Shown in pieces: positions 25,733 to 33,595 of a stretch of 38,333 nt of DNA (its first letter is position 1; each line of letters begins with the position of its first letter). A program made the translations under genes and the position numbers. The notes below the pieces were generated by a model that was not told the DNA's origin, searched no databases, and was given only the letters and a program-made list of their open reading frames with translations. This DNA comes from an uncultured Alphaproteobacteria bacterium (GTDB taxonomy: Bacteria > Pseudomonadota > Alphaproteobacteria > RF32 > CAG-239), in contig CALXTV010000017.1 in assembly GCA_944391505.1 (NCBI GenBank), positions 1-38,333 of the forward strand, written 5' to 3'.

Positions 25733-28700
25733 TCAGAATTTATATTTAGCGTTGAATAATCCGGTGTGATCTTCGTAATGATCACGGAATCTGCCCTCAT
25801 AACCGAGAGACAGTTCGACGTTGTCGTTGACGTCAGCCGTCAATCCGACACCAGCCTCAACGCCGAAACGATCAAGCGCTTCGCCGTTGACGGTATAAGC
25901 CGCACCGTTGGCCAGCGTTACAACCGAATTGTTGGCATCGTTGAACATGTCGTAGGTCATGGCCAGGCGGGCTTCCGGACGCAGGTTCATACCGTTGTCC
26001 AAAGCAAAGTCCTTCTTGACGCTGGCGCCGATAACACCGGTCAGAATATCAGAGGTGTTTTCAGCAACCTTTTGTCCGGCCGTGTCACGATAGCTGTCCT
26101 GACGGAAGTTGACGTAACGCAGACCGGCTTCGGGCGTCAACTGAACGCCGGAAAGATTGAAGTCATATCCGGTCATGGCCTGCAAACCGATGCTGTTGAC
26201 ATCATAGTCGGCATCGACGTGACGACCGGCGACATTCCTCTTTTCGCTGTAATCCGACCAGCCGTAAGAGGCTATCGCATTTACAAACCAGTCAGAGGGC
26301 TTATATTCGCCGTAAGCAAACGCCGTATGCGTATCGACATCGGTTTCTCTCATGAAGCCGTCAATATCCGAACTGGTGTAAGCATAACCGACACCAACCT
26401 TGACATTGTCGTTAAGGTATTTTTCGGCACCGAAAGCAACACCTTCGCTGTCGGCATCAAAGCCTTTGGCGCTGCGGGTATCATCAGCTTCGGCATGATT
26501 GAACAGCCCCTGAATCCACATGGCGCCGCGTTTAAAGATGCTGTCGCCGGAAGACATTCCTTCGTCGCCGGTTATAATCGAACCGCCGCTCAGACGGCTG
26601 CCTACCGCGGCAAAAATCTGATTTGCGGTTTCGGTGGTGTTGGACTGAACCATGGCCGCACTTTCAGGTGCCAAAGCCGTTACGGCATTGACCAAAGCTC
26701 CCGGATTGGTCTGAGCCAGCGTATTCAGATGCTCGGCCATATCCCTCGAAGCACCGGTCAGAGAAGCCGCGTCGGAATTGCCGCCGACCCAGGCGTTGAC
26801 CGCGTTGGCGTTGGAAGCCGTACCACCGGCGTTGACAACGGAAGAAGCAACCTCATCCGAGCCTTTTTTGCTGAAAGTGATTCCCTCTCCGCTTGTTAAG
26901 CCGTCGGCATCAATATTATAAAGCATATTGTTGTCGGCAACTTTGAGGCTGTTTTCGCCCAGGGGCGCCGTGCCCTCTTTGGCTTCAACACCTTCGGAAG
27001 CGAGTTTGTATGTTCCGTCACCGGCACCAAGGGCAATAACCGGATTGAGCGTTGCGGAACCGTCCGTCGTCAAATTGGTTATGAGTTTACCCGTAATCTT
27101 GCCGCCTTCGGCTTCCGCATCGTCCGTGCCAAACTTGTCGATGTTGAACGTCAGGGTCGAATTGTCCGAAACGGTCACATCGCCAGTCAGGGTATTGGAG
27201 CTGAGATCCAACGTACCGCCGTTGCCGACTTTGGCATCAGCCGTATAATCGACACCGAGTTTGGTCGTGCCGTAGGTGGTCAGTTTAGTGGTTTTCAGAT
27301 CTTCGCTGTCCAAGTTCAGGTTTGCACCCTCGCTGACATAGATCTCGTCAGCATTGGATTCTTCCGAAACCAGAGACGAAGCAGCAACATCGGCACTGAT
27401 ATTGAGTTCGCCGCCGCTGAACTTGGTCATACGCGCGGCAGAATCAAGAACGGTAATATTTCCGCCTGTATTGTCTACCTCGCCGTTCAGAACACCGGCC
27501 AAATCAAGATACCCTTTATTGGTTACCTTATTGCCTTCGCCCTCAATGTTCAGGGTTGCGCCCTGATTGACGGTCAGAACACCTGCGGTATTTTCAATGT
27601 TGCCGTTAACCGTGCTGTTGCCATTGAATTCGGCTCTCGGTGCGGCTTTGAGCATAGCGGCGATTTTTTCTTCGCTATCCTCTTTTGCCGGCGTGTTAAC
27701 CCCCTTCAAGGTCAGGCCGCCGTTTATCGTACCGCCGTTGGAAACATAGATACCGCCGGCTGTCTGTTCGGCATAGCTTCCGTCTTCACCGGCATCTGCC
27801 AAAGAGGCTCCGGAAACTTCAATATTTGTGACAGCGGTTCCGTCGCCGTTCAGCGTATTAATTGTGCCGTTGTTGACCAGTGAACCGGCAACTTTGAATG
27901 TTCCGGCATCACCCGCCGGAGCCTCATCGGCTTCGGCTCCGCGATTCATATCCTGAATCAGGTTCAGCGTGGCATCGCTTGCAACCATGACCGCACCGCC
28001 CTGCTCAACCGTGGTATCGCGCGAGGCAATAATGCCAATGGCATCTTTCAGAACATTGACGATGCCGCTGATGTTAAGGGTCGATTTTTCTGTGCCATCT
28101 TTACTGGAAGCTGCACGAATCAGAGCATTTTCTCCGCTCATGTTAACCGTGCCGGCAATATTTATTTTTCCATTCGGGTAACCGGTAACAATCTGAGCAC
28201 CGTCGGCAATATTAACCGTTGCACCTTTTTCAATGTCTACTTTGGTCAGACCCTGCAGAATGCTGCCCGACTTCCATTTCGGATCATCCGGGTTGGAAAT
28301 TTCCATTTGTCCGGAGGCATTGACAACGGCTCCCTCGCTGATGGTCAGTTCGTTGACGGCAATTCCGGCGCCGTCCGTAATATTAACATTGGTATTTTCG
28401 CCGAGAACAACGTTTCCGTCGCCGTTAACGTTGCCGATACCGTTGAATTTTCCGTCGGGAGCACCGCTCATCGTGACATTGCTGTTGGAAATACTCAACG
28501 TCTTATCGGCAGCAATTTCCCAGCGTGCAGGACCTTCGCCACTGTTTGCGATATTGATGTCAGAACCGTTAATATCCGTATCGATTTCGGCATTAACAAT
28601 ACCCTCGATTTTAACATTGCTACCCTCTTCGCCGGAGATGTTAAACAGCGTCTTGCCTTCACCACCGCCGCTGCTGGCCGCAATTTTGTTATTGCCTTTG

Positions 28701-29290
28701 AAAGTTACGGTCTTTCCGGCAGCAATAGCCAGATTGGAAGTATTGCCGGAAGCTTCTTCTATTTGGCTTTCACCGGCGGCTGCCTTATACAGGCTGATAC
28801 GGGTTCCGTCTTCAAAAGTCGTGTTGCCGACCTTGAAAGCCGTCGTATCGTTATCAATTACCAGTGCGCCGTCTTCTCCGACAATGCTTGATTCTCCATC
28901 GCCTTTCTTTATGGTCAAATCAACATTGCTCAGATCGACATCAGCATTGCGGGTTGAGGTCAGATAACCTTCGACATTCATCTTCGCATTGCTGTCGCCG
29001 GCGTTGAATTTTGTTTGACCCTCAAGGGTTACAAAATCACGCAACGTATTTTCGCCGGAAACAGTGATGTTACCGGCATCAACAAAACCTATGCGGCTGG
29101 AATCGGCCTCGCTTGTGCCTTCTGCTTTCAAATCGAAGGTTGCATCTTTTATCGTTGAATCTGCTTCAACGTAAAATACTTCACCGGAGGCAGGGGTCGT
29201 ATCGACTTCTCCGGTATATTCTGCAGCCAAAGCATTGGCGGCAGTCAGCAGGACTGCCATAGACGCTCCGGCTAAGAGTGTTTTTTTCAT
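25733..29290 (-). CDS. Type V autotransporter with beta-helix passenger
   Basis: 1185 aa from ATG 29290, which follows GGGAG with good spacing; a longer in-frame opening lacks this. Signal peptide 1-23 (MKKTLLAGASMAVLLTAANALAA). A roughly 850-residue passenger of Gly/Asn/Thr/Asp-rich beta-helix repeats follows (for example GVLTVNQGATLNIEGEGNKV and INIAGTVNMSGENALIR) and it is almost cysteine-free. The C-terminal autotransporter beta-domain (about 910-1185) has GAMWIQGLFNHAEADD, FGAEKYLNDNVKVGVGYAYT, GYDFNLSGVQLTPEAGLRY and the terminal FNAKYKF ending in Phe. The passenger is probably exposed at the cell surface and may act in adhesion or immune interaction. No protease triad is visible. The XRE gene upstream shares a 13-nt repeat with this gene's 5' region. 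Confidence 0.92.
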   Translation of the reverse strand: MKKTLLAGASMAVLLTAANALAAEYTGEVDTTPASGEVFYVEADSTIKDATFDLKAEGTSEADSSRIGFVDAGNITVSGENTLRDFVTLEGQTKFNAGDSNAKMNVEGYLTSTRNADVDLSNVDLTIKKGDGESSIVGEDGALVIDNDTTAFKVGNTTFEDGTRISLYKAAAGESQIEEASGNTSNLAIAAGKTVTFKGNNKIAASSGGGEGKTLFNISGEEGSNVKIEGIVNAEIDTDINGSDINIANSGEGPARWEIAADKTLSISNSNVTMSGAPDGKFNGIGNVNGDGNVVLGENTNVNITDGAGIAVNELTISEGAVVNASGQMEISNPDDPKWKSGSILQGLTKVDIEKGATVNIADGAQIVTGYPNGKINIAGTVNMSGENALIRAASSKDGTEKSTLNISGIVNVLKDAIGIIASRDTTVEQGGAVMVASDATLNLIQDMNRGAEADEAPAGDAGTFKVAGSLVNNGTINTLNGDGTAVTNIEVSGASLADAGEDGSYAEQTAGGIYVSNGGTINGGLTLKGVNTPAKEDSEEKIAAMLKAAPRAEFNGNSTVNGNIENTAGVLTVNQGATLNIEGEGNKVTNKGYLDLAGVLNGEVDNTGGNITVLDSAARMTKFSGGELNISADVAASSLVSEESNADEIYVSEGANLNLDSEDLKTTKLTTYGTTKLGVDYTADAKVGNGGTLDLSSNTLTGDVTVSDNSTLTFNIDKFGTDDAEAEGGKITGKLITNLTTDGSATLNPVIALGAGDGTYKLASEGVEAKEGTAPLGENSLKVADNNMLYNIDADGLTSGEGITFSKKGSDEVASSVVNAGGTASNANAVNAWVGGNSDAASLTGASRDMAEHLNTLAQTNPGALVNAVTALAPESAAMVQSNTTETANQIFAAVGSRLSGGSIITGDEGMSSGDSIFKRGAMWIQGLFNHAEADDTRSAKGFDADSEGVAFGAEKYLNDNVKVGVGYAYTSSDIDGFMRETDVDTHTAFAYGEYKPSDWFVNAIASYGWSDYSEKRNVAGRHVDADYDVNSIGLQAMTGYDFNLSGVQLTPEAGLRYVNFRQDSYRDTAGQKVAENTSDILTGVIGASVKKDFALDNGMNLRPEARLAMTYDMFNDANNSVVTLANGAAYTVNGEALDRFGVEAGVGLTADVNDNVELSLGYEGRFRDHYEDHTGLFNAKYKF

Positions 29291-29359
29291 TACAATTTTC
29301 TCCCAACTAGTGTGGTTTAAAAGGAAAATAACTTTCAGACATCGCTCCAAAAGTATAAC

Positions 29360-29399
29360 AGATTATACAATTAAAATTTTAAATAGCAATAGATTATAC
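29360..29399. promoter_or_regulatory. Two copies of AGATTATAC motif upstream of the autotransporter
   Basis: AGATTATAC occurs at 29360-29368 and 29391-29399, 31 bp apart. The second is part of the 13-mer CAATAGATTATAC (29387-29399) also found upstream of the XRE gene. On the minus strand each contains TATAAT, a perfect -10 hexamer, so they may be promoter elements overlapped by operators. A further palindrome ATATATAAGCTTATATAT lies at 29417-29434. Confidence 0.5.
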
Positions 29400-29493
29400 A
29401 AATAAATATAAAAGTATATATAAGCTTATATATTATAATCATTGAAGCCCGCAGTTTATAAGCTTTTCAAAAACGGATAACAGATTGGATAAA

Positions 29494-29910
29494 TCAGCGA
29501 TTATTGATAAGAGAATCGATGACCGCCTCAAGAATATTGAGCTCTTTTTCGTTCATTGAGCGCAATTTAATCGACAAAGTTTCAAGTCGCTGCAGGCGGT
29601 TGGCCGGATAAGAAGATATCTGGCGACGGACAAGTTTCGGATAACCTTCGTCGCTTTCAGAGGGCTCAATAATCTTTTCGGTTTTAGAGAGAGTTTCGGA
29701 AAAAAGCTCGTCCATACTGATGTTTAAGATATCGCACAAATTGATAATCTGCTTCAAATCGGGCATGGTGCGGTCGTTTTCAATGTTGCCGATGGTCTTG
29801 AAGTTGCAGTTCATCTTGTCGGCAAGCTGCTCCTGAGTCAGGTTGTTGGCCTTGCGAAAAGCTTTAATCTTATAACCAATCCTGAATATATTTTTATTCG
29901 GTAACACCAT
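29494..29910 (-). CDS. XRE-family helix-turn-helix transcriptional regulator
   Basis: 138 aa. The HTH_3 domain spans about residues 10-68: IGYKIKAFRKANNLTQEQLA, then DKMNCNFKTIGNIENDRTMP with the recognition helix, and LKQIINLCDILNISMDELF. The C-terminal half (75-138) is polar with a terminal helix (MNEKELNILEAVIDSL), possibly for dimerisation. AGGGAAAAGG precedes the ATG. It is transcribed toward the autotransporter; identical 13-nt motifs in the two upstream regions suggest it controls both itself and the autotransporter. Whether it represses or activates cannot be told. Confidence 0.88.
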   Translation of the reverse strand: MVLPNKNIFRIGYKIKAFRKANNLTQEQLADKMNCNFKTIGNIENDRTMPDLKQIINLCDILNISMDELFSETLSKTEKIIEPSESDEGYPKLVRRQISSYPANRLQRLETLSIKLRSMNEKELNILEAVIDSLINNR

Positions 29911-29995
29911 TGCCTTTTCCCTCTTCGATGTAAAATATATTATACATCAAGAGCCACTGATTACCTACTCTACTATACATTATAAATTATATGTA

Positions 29996-30027
29996 CAATA
30001 GATTATACTATATATATCAGATTATAT
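29996..30027. promoter_or_regulatory. Two copies of the AGATTATA motif upstream of the XRE regulator
   Basis: CAATAGATTATAC at 29996-30008 is identical to 29387-29399; AGATTATAT follows at 30019-30027. On the minus strand both contain TATAAT, about 90-115 nt upstream of the regulator ATG. Candidate autoregulatory operator/promoter. Confidence 0.5.
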
Positions 30028-30038
30028 AAAAAACAGAT

Positions 30039-30110
30039 GTCGGGTAAGCAAATTCCTACGCAAAAAAAACTCTGCTGTTGCGGCGTTTTTTTTGAAAACT
30101 GTTACCCGAC
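30039..30110. repeat. Nested inverted repeat, possible structured RNA or terminator
   Basis: Outer arms GTCGGGTAA (30039-30047) and TTACCCGAC (30102-30110) are perfect. Inner arms CAAAAAAAAC (30061-30070) and GTTTTTTTTG (30085-30094) are perfect around a 14-nt loop. It lies 114 nt beyond the stop of the 30225 gene and could end that minus-strand operon. Confidence 0.6.
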
Positions 30111-30224
30111 TGTCAACGCTTCGAGAACCGGCGTTAAGTTTTTATATTGATTTATCAATGGGCCATTTTATTAAAATTCTTATATGAATGTTTTGAATGA
30201 CCATTCATTTTACGATACTTTTTC

Positions 30225-30572
30225 TTAATCACCCCGAACACAATTATTTTGTTTCTTATCCCATATCCGCCCTAAATCCATGCACCGTTCTTGCTGATGT
30301 GCCAAAGATATTCTGACATCAAAACAGTAAAGATAAAAAAATGCACAAAATGCAATAAACAGAAAGGTATAGAGCCATTTTGAACAGGTTATAAAAAACA
30401 ATCCGATAAGTGAACAGCATAAAGCTGTAATAACAGCAGTATAAATAACTATTATATCATAATTAAGATAAGGAGCAGTCAAAAAGGCCTCTAAAACTAG
30501 CATTAACAATAAAAATAAAAGAATTATTCCTTTGAAAAAATTTACAGATATTTTTTTGACTAATGGTTTCAT
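30225..30572 (-). CDS. Small membrane protein, candidate partner of the adjacent PG-binding protein
   Basis: 115 aa, three hydrophobic helices (about 13-34, 40-62, 66-86), then a soluble tail with two cysteines (ERCMDLGRIWDKKQNNC). No family recognised. AAGGA precedes the ATG. It follows the peptidoglycan-binding-domain gene by 56 nt on the same strand with no terminator between, so they are probably co-transcribed. A small membrane protein immediately downstream of a secreted-type effector is a common immunity layout, but this is inference from arrangement only. Confidence 0.7.
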   Translation of the reverse strand: MKPLVKKISVNFFKGIILLFLLLMLVLEAFLTAPYLNYDIIVIYTAVITALCCSLIGLFFITCSKWLYTFLFIAFCAFFYLYCFDVRISLAHQQERCMDLGRIWDKKQNNCVRGD

Positions 30573-30628
30573 TTGGCTATGTTCCTTTTTTATTTTATTT
30601 TAAAATAACCCATTATTTAAAACAACAT

Positions 30629-31267
30629 TTATTTATAACGGCGAGGATGTGTTGGGCAGGTTTCCAAAAGTGATCTTCCTTTTTTTGCTCCTGTCCATCC
30701 CCTTTGATTAGCCCTCCAATCTGACAAACTATCATCCAACCCATATTTAAACACGTCCTTTAATTCTTTGGCTAAGCTCATGGTCGTAGCAACGGTTTTA
30801 CCCCAAGCTCCTCTTTTTGCTGCTTCATAATTCCCTTTACAATGAAAGAATTTATCAGCCCCTTCCAATCCTAACTTATTCATATCACCAAAATTTCTAA
30901 CCATATCCTTATAAGGAGCCATAATTCCCGTATTCGTTTTTCCCGGATAGTTGTTATAATCTTTTACATAATTATCTAAAACTTTTTTAGTTTTATTTCC
31001 CCAAGTGCTATTTTTAATTTTTTCATTTATTTTTGTTTCAGTTTCGCCCGCAGGTTTTATAATCCCGTCGACTTGAAGTTTATTGTCGGCTTGAAAGCGC
31101 CTTATTCCATCAAACATTTGGTTATCGGTAAAATTAGTTATTCCCCATTCAGGTTCTTGGTAATAGCCAAAGTCCTTAAGTTTATTTTTAACCGACAACA
31201 CATCATCTGGCTCAATATCAGCAGTCGTCTCCGATACTTCTTTTTTTAATTTCAAAAAATCATACAT
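30629..31267 (-). CDS. Peptidoglycan-binding-domain protein with Rhs-like C-terminal domain; candidate effector
   Basis: 212 aa, no signal peptide. Residues 22-85 look like a PG_binding_1 repeat (VKNKLKDFGYYQEPEWGITN, then FDGIRRFQADNKLQVDGIIKP). The C-terminal block from residue 134 has GADKFFHCKGNYEAAKRGAWG, then KELKDVFKYGL, DWRANQRGWTGAKKG and a final ETCPTHPRR. The pattern D-K-x-x-H-C-x-x-N-x-x-A-x-x-G-x-x-G ... A-N-x-x-G ... C resembles, from memory, domains at the ends of Rhs and other polymorphic proteins. No known catalytic residues can be assigned. GGGGAT precedes the ATG. The leader contains a terminator-like hairpin. A membrane protein gene follows. It may alternatively be a phage-derived lysis or wall protein. 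Confidence 0.7.
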   Translation of the reverse strand: MYDFLKLKKEVSETTADIEPDDVLSVKNKLKDFGYYQEPEWGITNFTDNQMFDGIRRFQADNKLQVDGIIKPAGETETKINEKIKNSTWGNKTKKVLDNYVKDYNNYPGKTNTGIMAPYKDMVRNFGDMNKLGLEGADKFFHCKGNYEAAKRGAWGKTVATTMSLAKELKDVFKYGLDDSLSDWRANQRGWTGAKKGRSLLETCPTHPRRYK

Positions 31268-31299
31268 TGTTTATCCCCTTTTTGTAATTTTAAAATGAA

Positions 31300-31328
31300 A
31301 AAATCCGCCGGAATACCCAACGGATTTT
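31300..31328 (-). terminator. Terminator-like hairpin in the leader of the PG-binding gene
   Basis: 8-bp arms AAAATCCG (31300-31307) / CGGATTTT (31321-31328), 13-nt loop; read on the minus strand it ends in six T. It lies after the candidate promoter at 31358-31386 and before the ATG at 31267, so it may attenuate expression. Confidence 0.7.
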
Positions 31329-31357
31329 AAATACACTTATGGTAAGTGATAACTAAA

Positions 31358-31386
31358 GGTATATAATATTTTTATCCCGGTGTCAA
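31358..31386 (-). promoter_or_regulatory. Promoter of the PG-binding / membrane protein pair
   Basis: Minus strand TTGACA (31386-31381), 17-nt spacer, TATACC (31363-31358). The predicted start near 31350 gives a leader of about 80 nt. Confidence 0.55.
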
Positions 31387-31404
31387 GATATTATCCTATT
31401 TCAA

Positions 31405-31437
31405 CAAAAAAGAGGAAGTAAAAACTTCCTCTTTTTT
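31405..31437 (-). terminator. Terminator of rplM-rpsI
   Basis: Stem of 8 GC-containing pairs GAGGAAGT (31412-31419) / ACTTCCTC (31424-31431), extended by A6/T6, loop AAAA; 20 nt after the rpsI stop. Confidence 0.92.
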
Positions 31438-31457
31438 CGTAACGTGCTCTGATAAGA

Positions 31458-31928
31458 CTAACGCTTCGAAAACTGATAAGAACGACGGGCTTTGGCTTTA
31501 CCGTATTTCTTACGTTCAACGGTTCTGTCATCGCGGGTCAGGAAACCGGCCTTTTTCAGAACGGCACGGAGTTCCGGTTCATATTCGTTCAGAGCTTTGG
31601 CGATACCATGTTTGATAGCGCCGGCCTGACCGGACAAACCGCCGCCCTTTACGGTGCAGACAACGTCAAATTCATTAACGCGGTTGGCAACCTCAAAAGG
31701 CTGGTTGATAATCATTTTCAGAACCGGGCGGGCAAAATATTCATCAATAGACTTATCATTGATGGTAACATTGCCTTTGCCGGGTTTAACCCATACGCGG
31801 GCAACAGCATCTTTTCTCTTACCCGTGGCATAAGAACGACCCTGTTTGTCGCGGCTCGGCTTTCTGGCGGCCTTAACTTCAGTGGTTGCAGCCTTAATTT
31901 CGTTCAAAGATTCTAATTTTTCAGCCAT
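31458..31928 (-). CDS. rpsI: 30S ribosomal protein S9
   Basis: 156 aa. After an alphaproteobacterial-type N-terminal extension of about 28 residues, the S9 core follows: [41 protein letters not shown] and the basic C-terminus [17 protein letters not shown], whose tail reaches the P-site tRNA. The ATG overlaps the rplM stop as TAATG, so translation is coupled. rplM-rpsI is the universal bacterial order. Confidence 0.98.
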   Translation of the reverse strand: MAEKLESLNEIKAATTEVKAARKPSRDKQGRSYATGKRKDAVARVWVKPGKGNVTINDKSIDEYFARPVLKMIINQPFEVANRVNEFDVVCTVKGGGLSGQAGAIKHGIAKALNEYEPELRAVLKKAGFLTRDDRTVERKKYGKAKARRSYQFSKR

Positions 31929-32395
31929 TATAATGCGCTCCTTTTATTCTTTTCGTTCCAAGAAGCGATGTCCAAAACCTCAGGGTTCTGAGCGGTATGC
32001 GGATGCTCGCTGCCTGCATAAACTTTCAACTTGGTCATCTGCTGACGTCCCATCGGGTTGCGGGAAATCATGCGTTCAACGGCTTTTTCGACAACTCTTT
32101 CCGGGAAACGACCGGCCAACAGCTTGCCGGCAGTCGTTTCTTTGATGCCGCCAATCCAGCCGGTATGTTTGAAATATTTCTTCGCGGTCAGTTTTTTGCC
32201 GGTCAGTTTTACTTTTCCGGCATTGATAACGATAACATAGTCACCGCAGTCCAGGTTCGGAACATAGGAAGGCTTGTTCTTGCCCTGCAGGATTTTCGCA
32301 ATCTGCGCAGCCATGCGGCCCAGAACAACACCTTCGGCGTCGATGACATACCATTTTCTTTTGATGTCAGACGGTTTTGTTGCGTAAGTGTTCAT
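31928..32395 (-). CDS. rplM: 50S ribosomal protein L13
   Basis: 155 aa, starting [20 protein letters not shown]. Conserved parts are [40 protein letters not shown] and the signature [24 protein letters not shown] 32395 is chosen over a longer in-frame opening because AGAGAG lies just upstream and family homology starts here. A consensus promoter lies at 32436-32463. L13 is an early assembly protein binding 23S rRNA. Confidence 0.98.
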   Translation of the reverse strand: MNTYATKPSDIKRKWYVIDAEGVVLGRMAAQIAKILQGKNKPSYVPNLDCGDYVIVINAGKVKLTGKKLTAKKYFKHTGWIGGIKETTAGKLLAGRFPERVVEKAVERMISRNPMGRQQMTKLKVYAGSEHPHTAQNPEVLDIASWNEKNKRSAL

Positions 32396-32435
32396 ATTTA
32401 TCTCTCTTATAAAGATGGTTATTGAATTCGGCTTG

Positions 32436-32463
32436 AATATACAGGATAAAATCTTATTGTCAA
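32436..32463 (-). promoter_or_regulatory. Consensus sigma-70 promoter of rplM-rpsI
   Basis: Minus strand TTGACA (32463-32458), 16-nt spacer ending in TG, TATATT (32441-32436); same -35, spacing and -10 as the rpmG promoter. Confidence 0.8.
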
Positions 32464-32555
32464 CAACAAAAAACATCAATTTTTCAAATAATTACTTAAC
32501 GGTATTATTATACCGCTTTCCAGTTCATTGTTTTTGCTTAATTTATGTCGCAACA

Positions 32556-32590
32556 GAAAAAGCTCCGCGAAAAGAATCGGGAGCTTTTTC
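32556..32590 (-). terminator. Rho-independent terminator of the 32605 gene
   Basis: 11-bp arms GAAAAAGCTCC (32556-32566) / GGAGCTTTTTC (32580-32590), 13-nt loop, 14 nt after the stop. Confidence 0.85.
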
Positions 32591-32604
32591 TTAAATTTTT
32601 TTAT

Positions 32605-33510
32605 TTACAGCGGTTGAAACAACCCCTGCTCATCTTTTTCAAAACGTCGTTCGACGGCATAATTTCGAATTTGCTCGCCGTTGTCACACCAATCACATTC
32701 TTTGTATTCACAAACCAAGACGGTGCCGCCTTCCGAAACTTCGCCAATATCCACCCATTCTTCATGGCCGCAGTTTGAATTGTTATATTCTTCCCTGCTG
32801 ACATCTATTTTCAACAAACAGCGTACTTCTCCTTTTACATACTGGAAGATCCCCGTATCGCAGACGATGATTTCATCATTCCTGATTTCTTTGCATCGGC
32901 CGATGTAGGAAAGTTTTTGCTCCTTTTGCAAAAACAAATCATCCGTGTCCGTCAACAACAGATTGGAAAGTTTATCCCCGGACAGAAGCTGCAACGAGCA
33001 CTTTTGCCAAGAATCCTTTGAAGGCTCAAACAAATATTTTTCCTCTACCAGAGCATATTTTTTGCCAATCAGCTCCGTTTTTGGAAAATTCTGCGGTTGT
33101 TCGCAGTCGTCATCATAGCCAAACAGCAGCAAATATTTATGGTCATTGTCATCGGCCTTCATATTTTCCCGTGTCCAGCATTTGTTGAAAATATCTTCAG
33201 CCGGTACAACAAGATTAATCCAATTCTTTGATAACGACTTTTTTACCGCCTGCAGTACCAGACCCAGCAATAATAATTCGTAATTAGCCGGAAAATTTCC
33301 CCCATGTTTTTTACACTCATCGACAGCCTGTTGTTGCGTTACCGCATAACTGAGAGACGTACAAGTCCGTAAATAAAACTTCGGGCCAACATAAACTCCG
33401 TCAACACTGTGATATTCGGAGCAATCCTTATCATAATGCTCTACACTCAGAAAAGCATCTGTACGTTGTAACCGTTCGGAATAACGTACGATTTTGTTTT
33501 TCGTTTCCAT
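32605..33510 (-). CDS. Cysteine-rich protein of unknown function
   Basis: 301 aa, no signal peptide or membrane helix; twelve or more cysteines, several paired (CEYKECDWC near the C-terminus). I do not recognise the family. The stretch at 44-82 (YLRTCTSLSYAVTQQQAVDE, then CKKHGGNFPANYELLLLG) has the A-x-x-x-C ... LP/FP-x-x-x-E-L pattern of DUF1566/Lcl-like lectin folds, echoing the surface protein at the left edge, but the call is weak. No Shine-Dalgarno site precedes the ATG. It is flanked by hairpins and stands alone between mutS and rplM. Confidence 0.7.
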   Translation of the reverse strand: METKNKIVRYSERLQRTDAFLSVEHYDKDCSEYHSVDGVYVGPKFYLRTCTSLSYAVTQQQAVDECKKHGGNFPANYELLLLGLVLQAVKKSLSKNWINLVVPAEDIFNKCWTRENMKADDNDHKYLLLFGYDDDCEQPQNFPKTELIGKKYALVEEKYLFEPSKDSWQKCSLQLLSGDKLSNLLLTDTDDLFLQKEQKLSYIGRCKEIRNDEIIVCDTGIFQYVKGEVRCLLKIDVSREEYNNSNCGHEEWVDIGEVSEGGTVLVCEYKECDWCDNGEQIRNYAVERRFEKDEQGLFQPL

Positions 33511-33546
33511 AAAATAATATTTTTAATTATACATAAAATTAGTAAA

Positions 33547-33564
33547 CACTCTGACGGCAGAGTG
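33547..33564 (-). terminator. Possible terminator after mutS
   Basis: 7-bp stem CACTCTG (33547-33553) / CAGAGTG (33558-33564), loop ACGG, 31 nt after the mutS stop. The minus-strand tail is T-rich but interrupted. Confidence 0.5.
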
Positions 33565-33595
33565 CCGCAAATTTGTTTTTCTGTCAATATTTATT

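Larger units (their letters stand above)
29911..30224. other. AT-rich regulatory region upstream of the XRE gene
   Basis: 314 bases without a gene. The left part (29930-30030) is very AT-rich and carries CAATAGATTATAC at 29996-30008, AGATTATAT at 30019-30027 and arms TACAT/ATGTA at 29976-29995. The right part carries a nested inverted repeat (30039-30110). From 30111 to 30224 I see nothing definite. Confidence 0.55.

Noticed and set aside
29360..30027. CRISPR-like array from the repeated AGATTATAC motif
   Set aside because: The copies are 9-13 nt, irregularly spaced and lie on either side of a gene; no regular repeats and spacers occur anywhere in the window.
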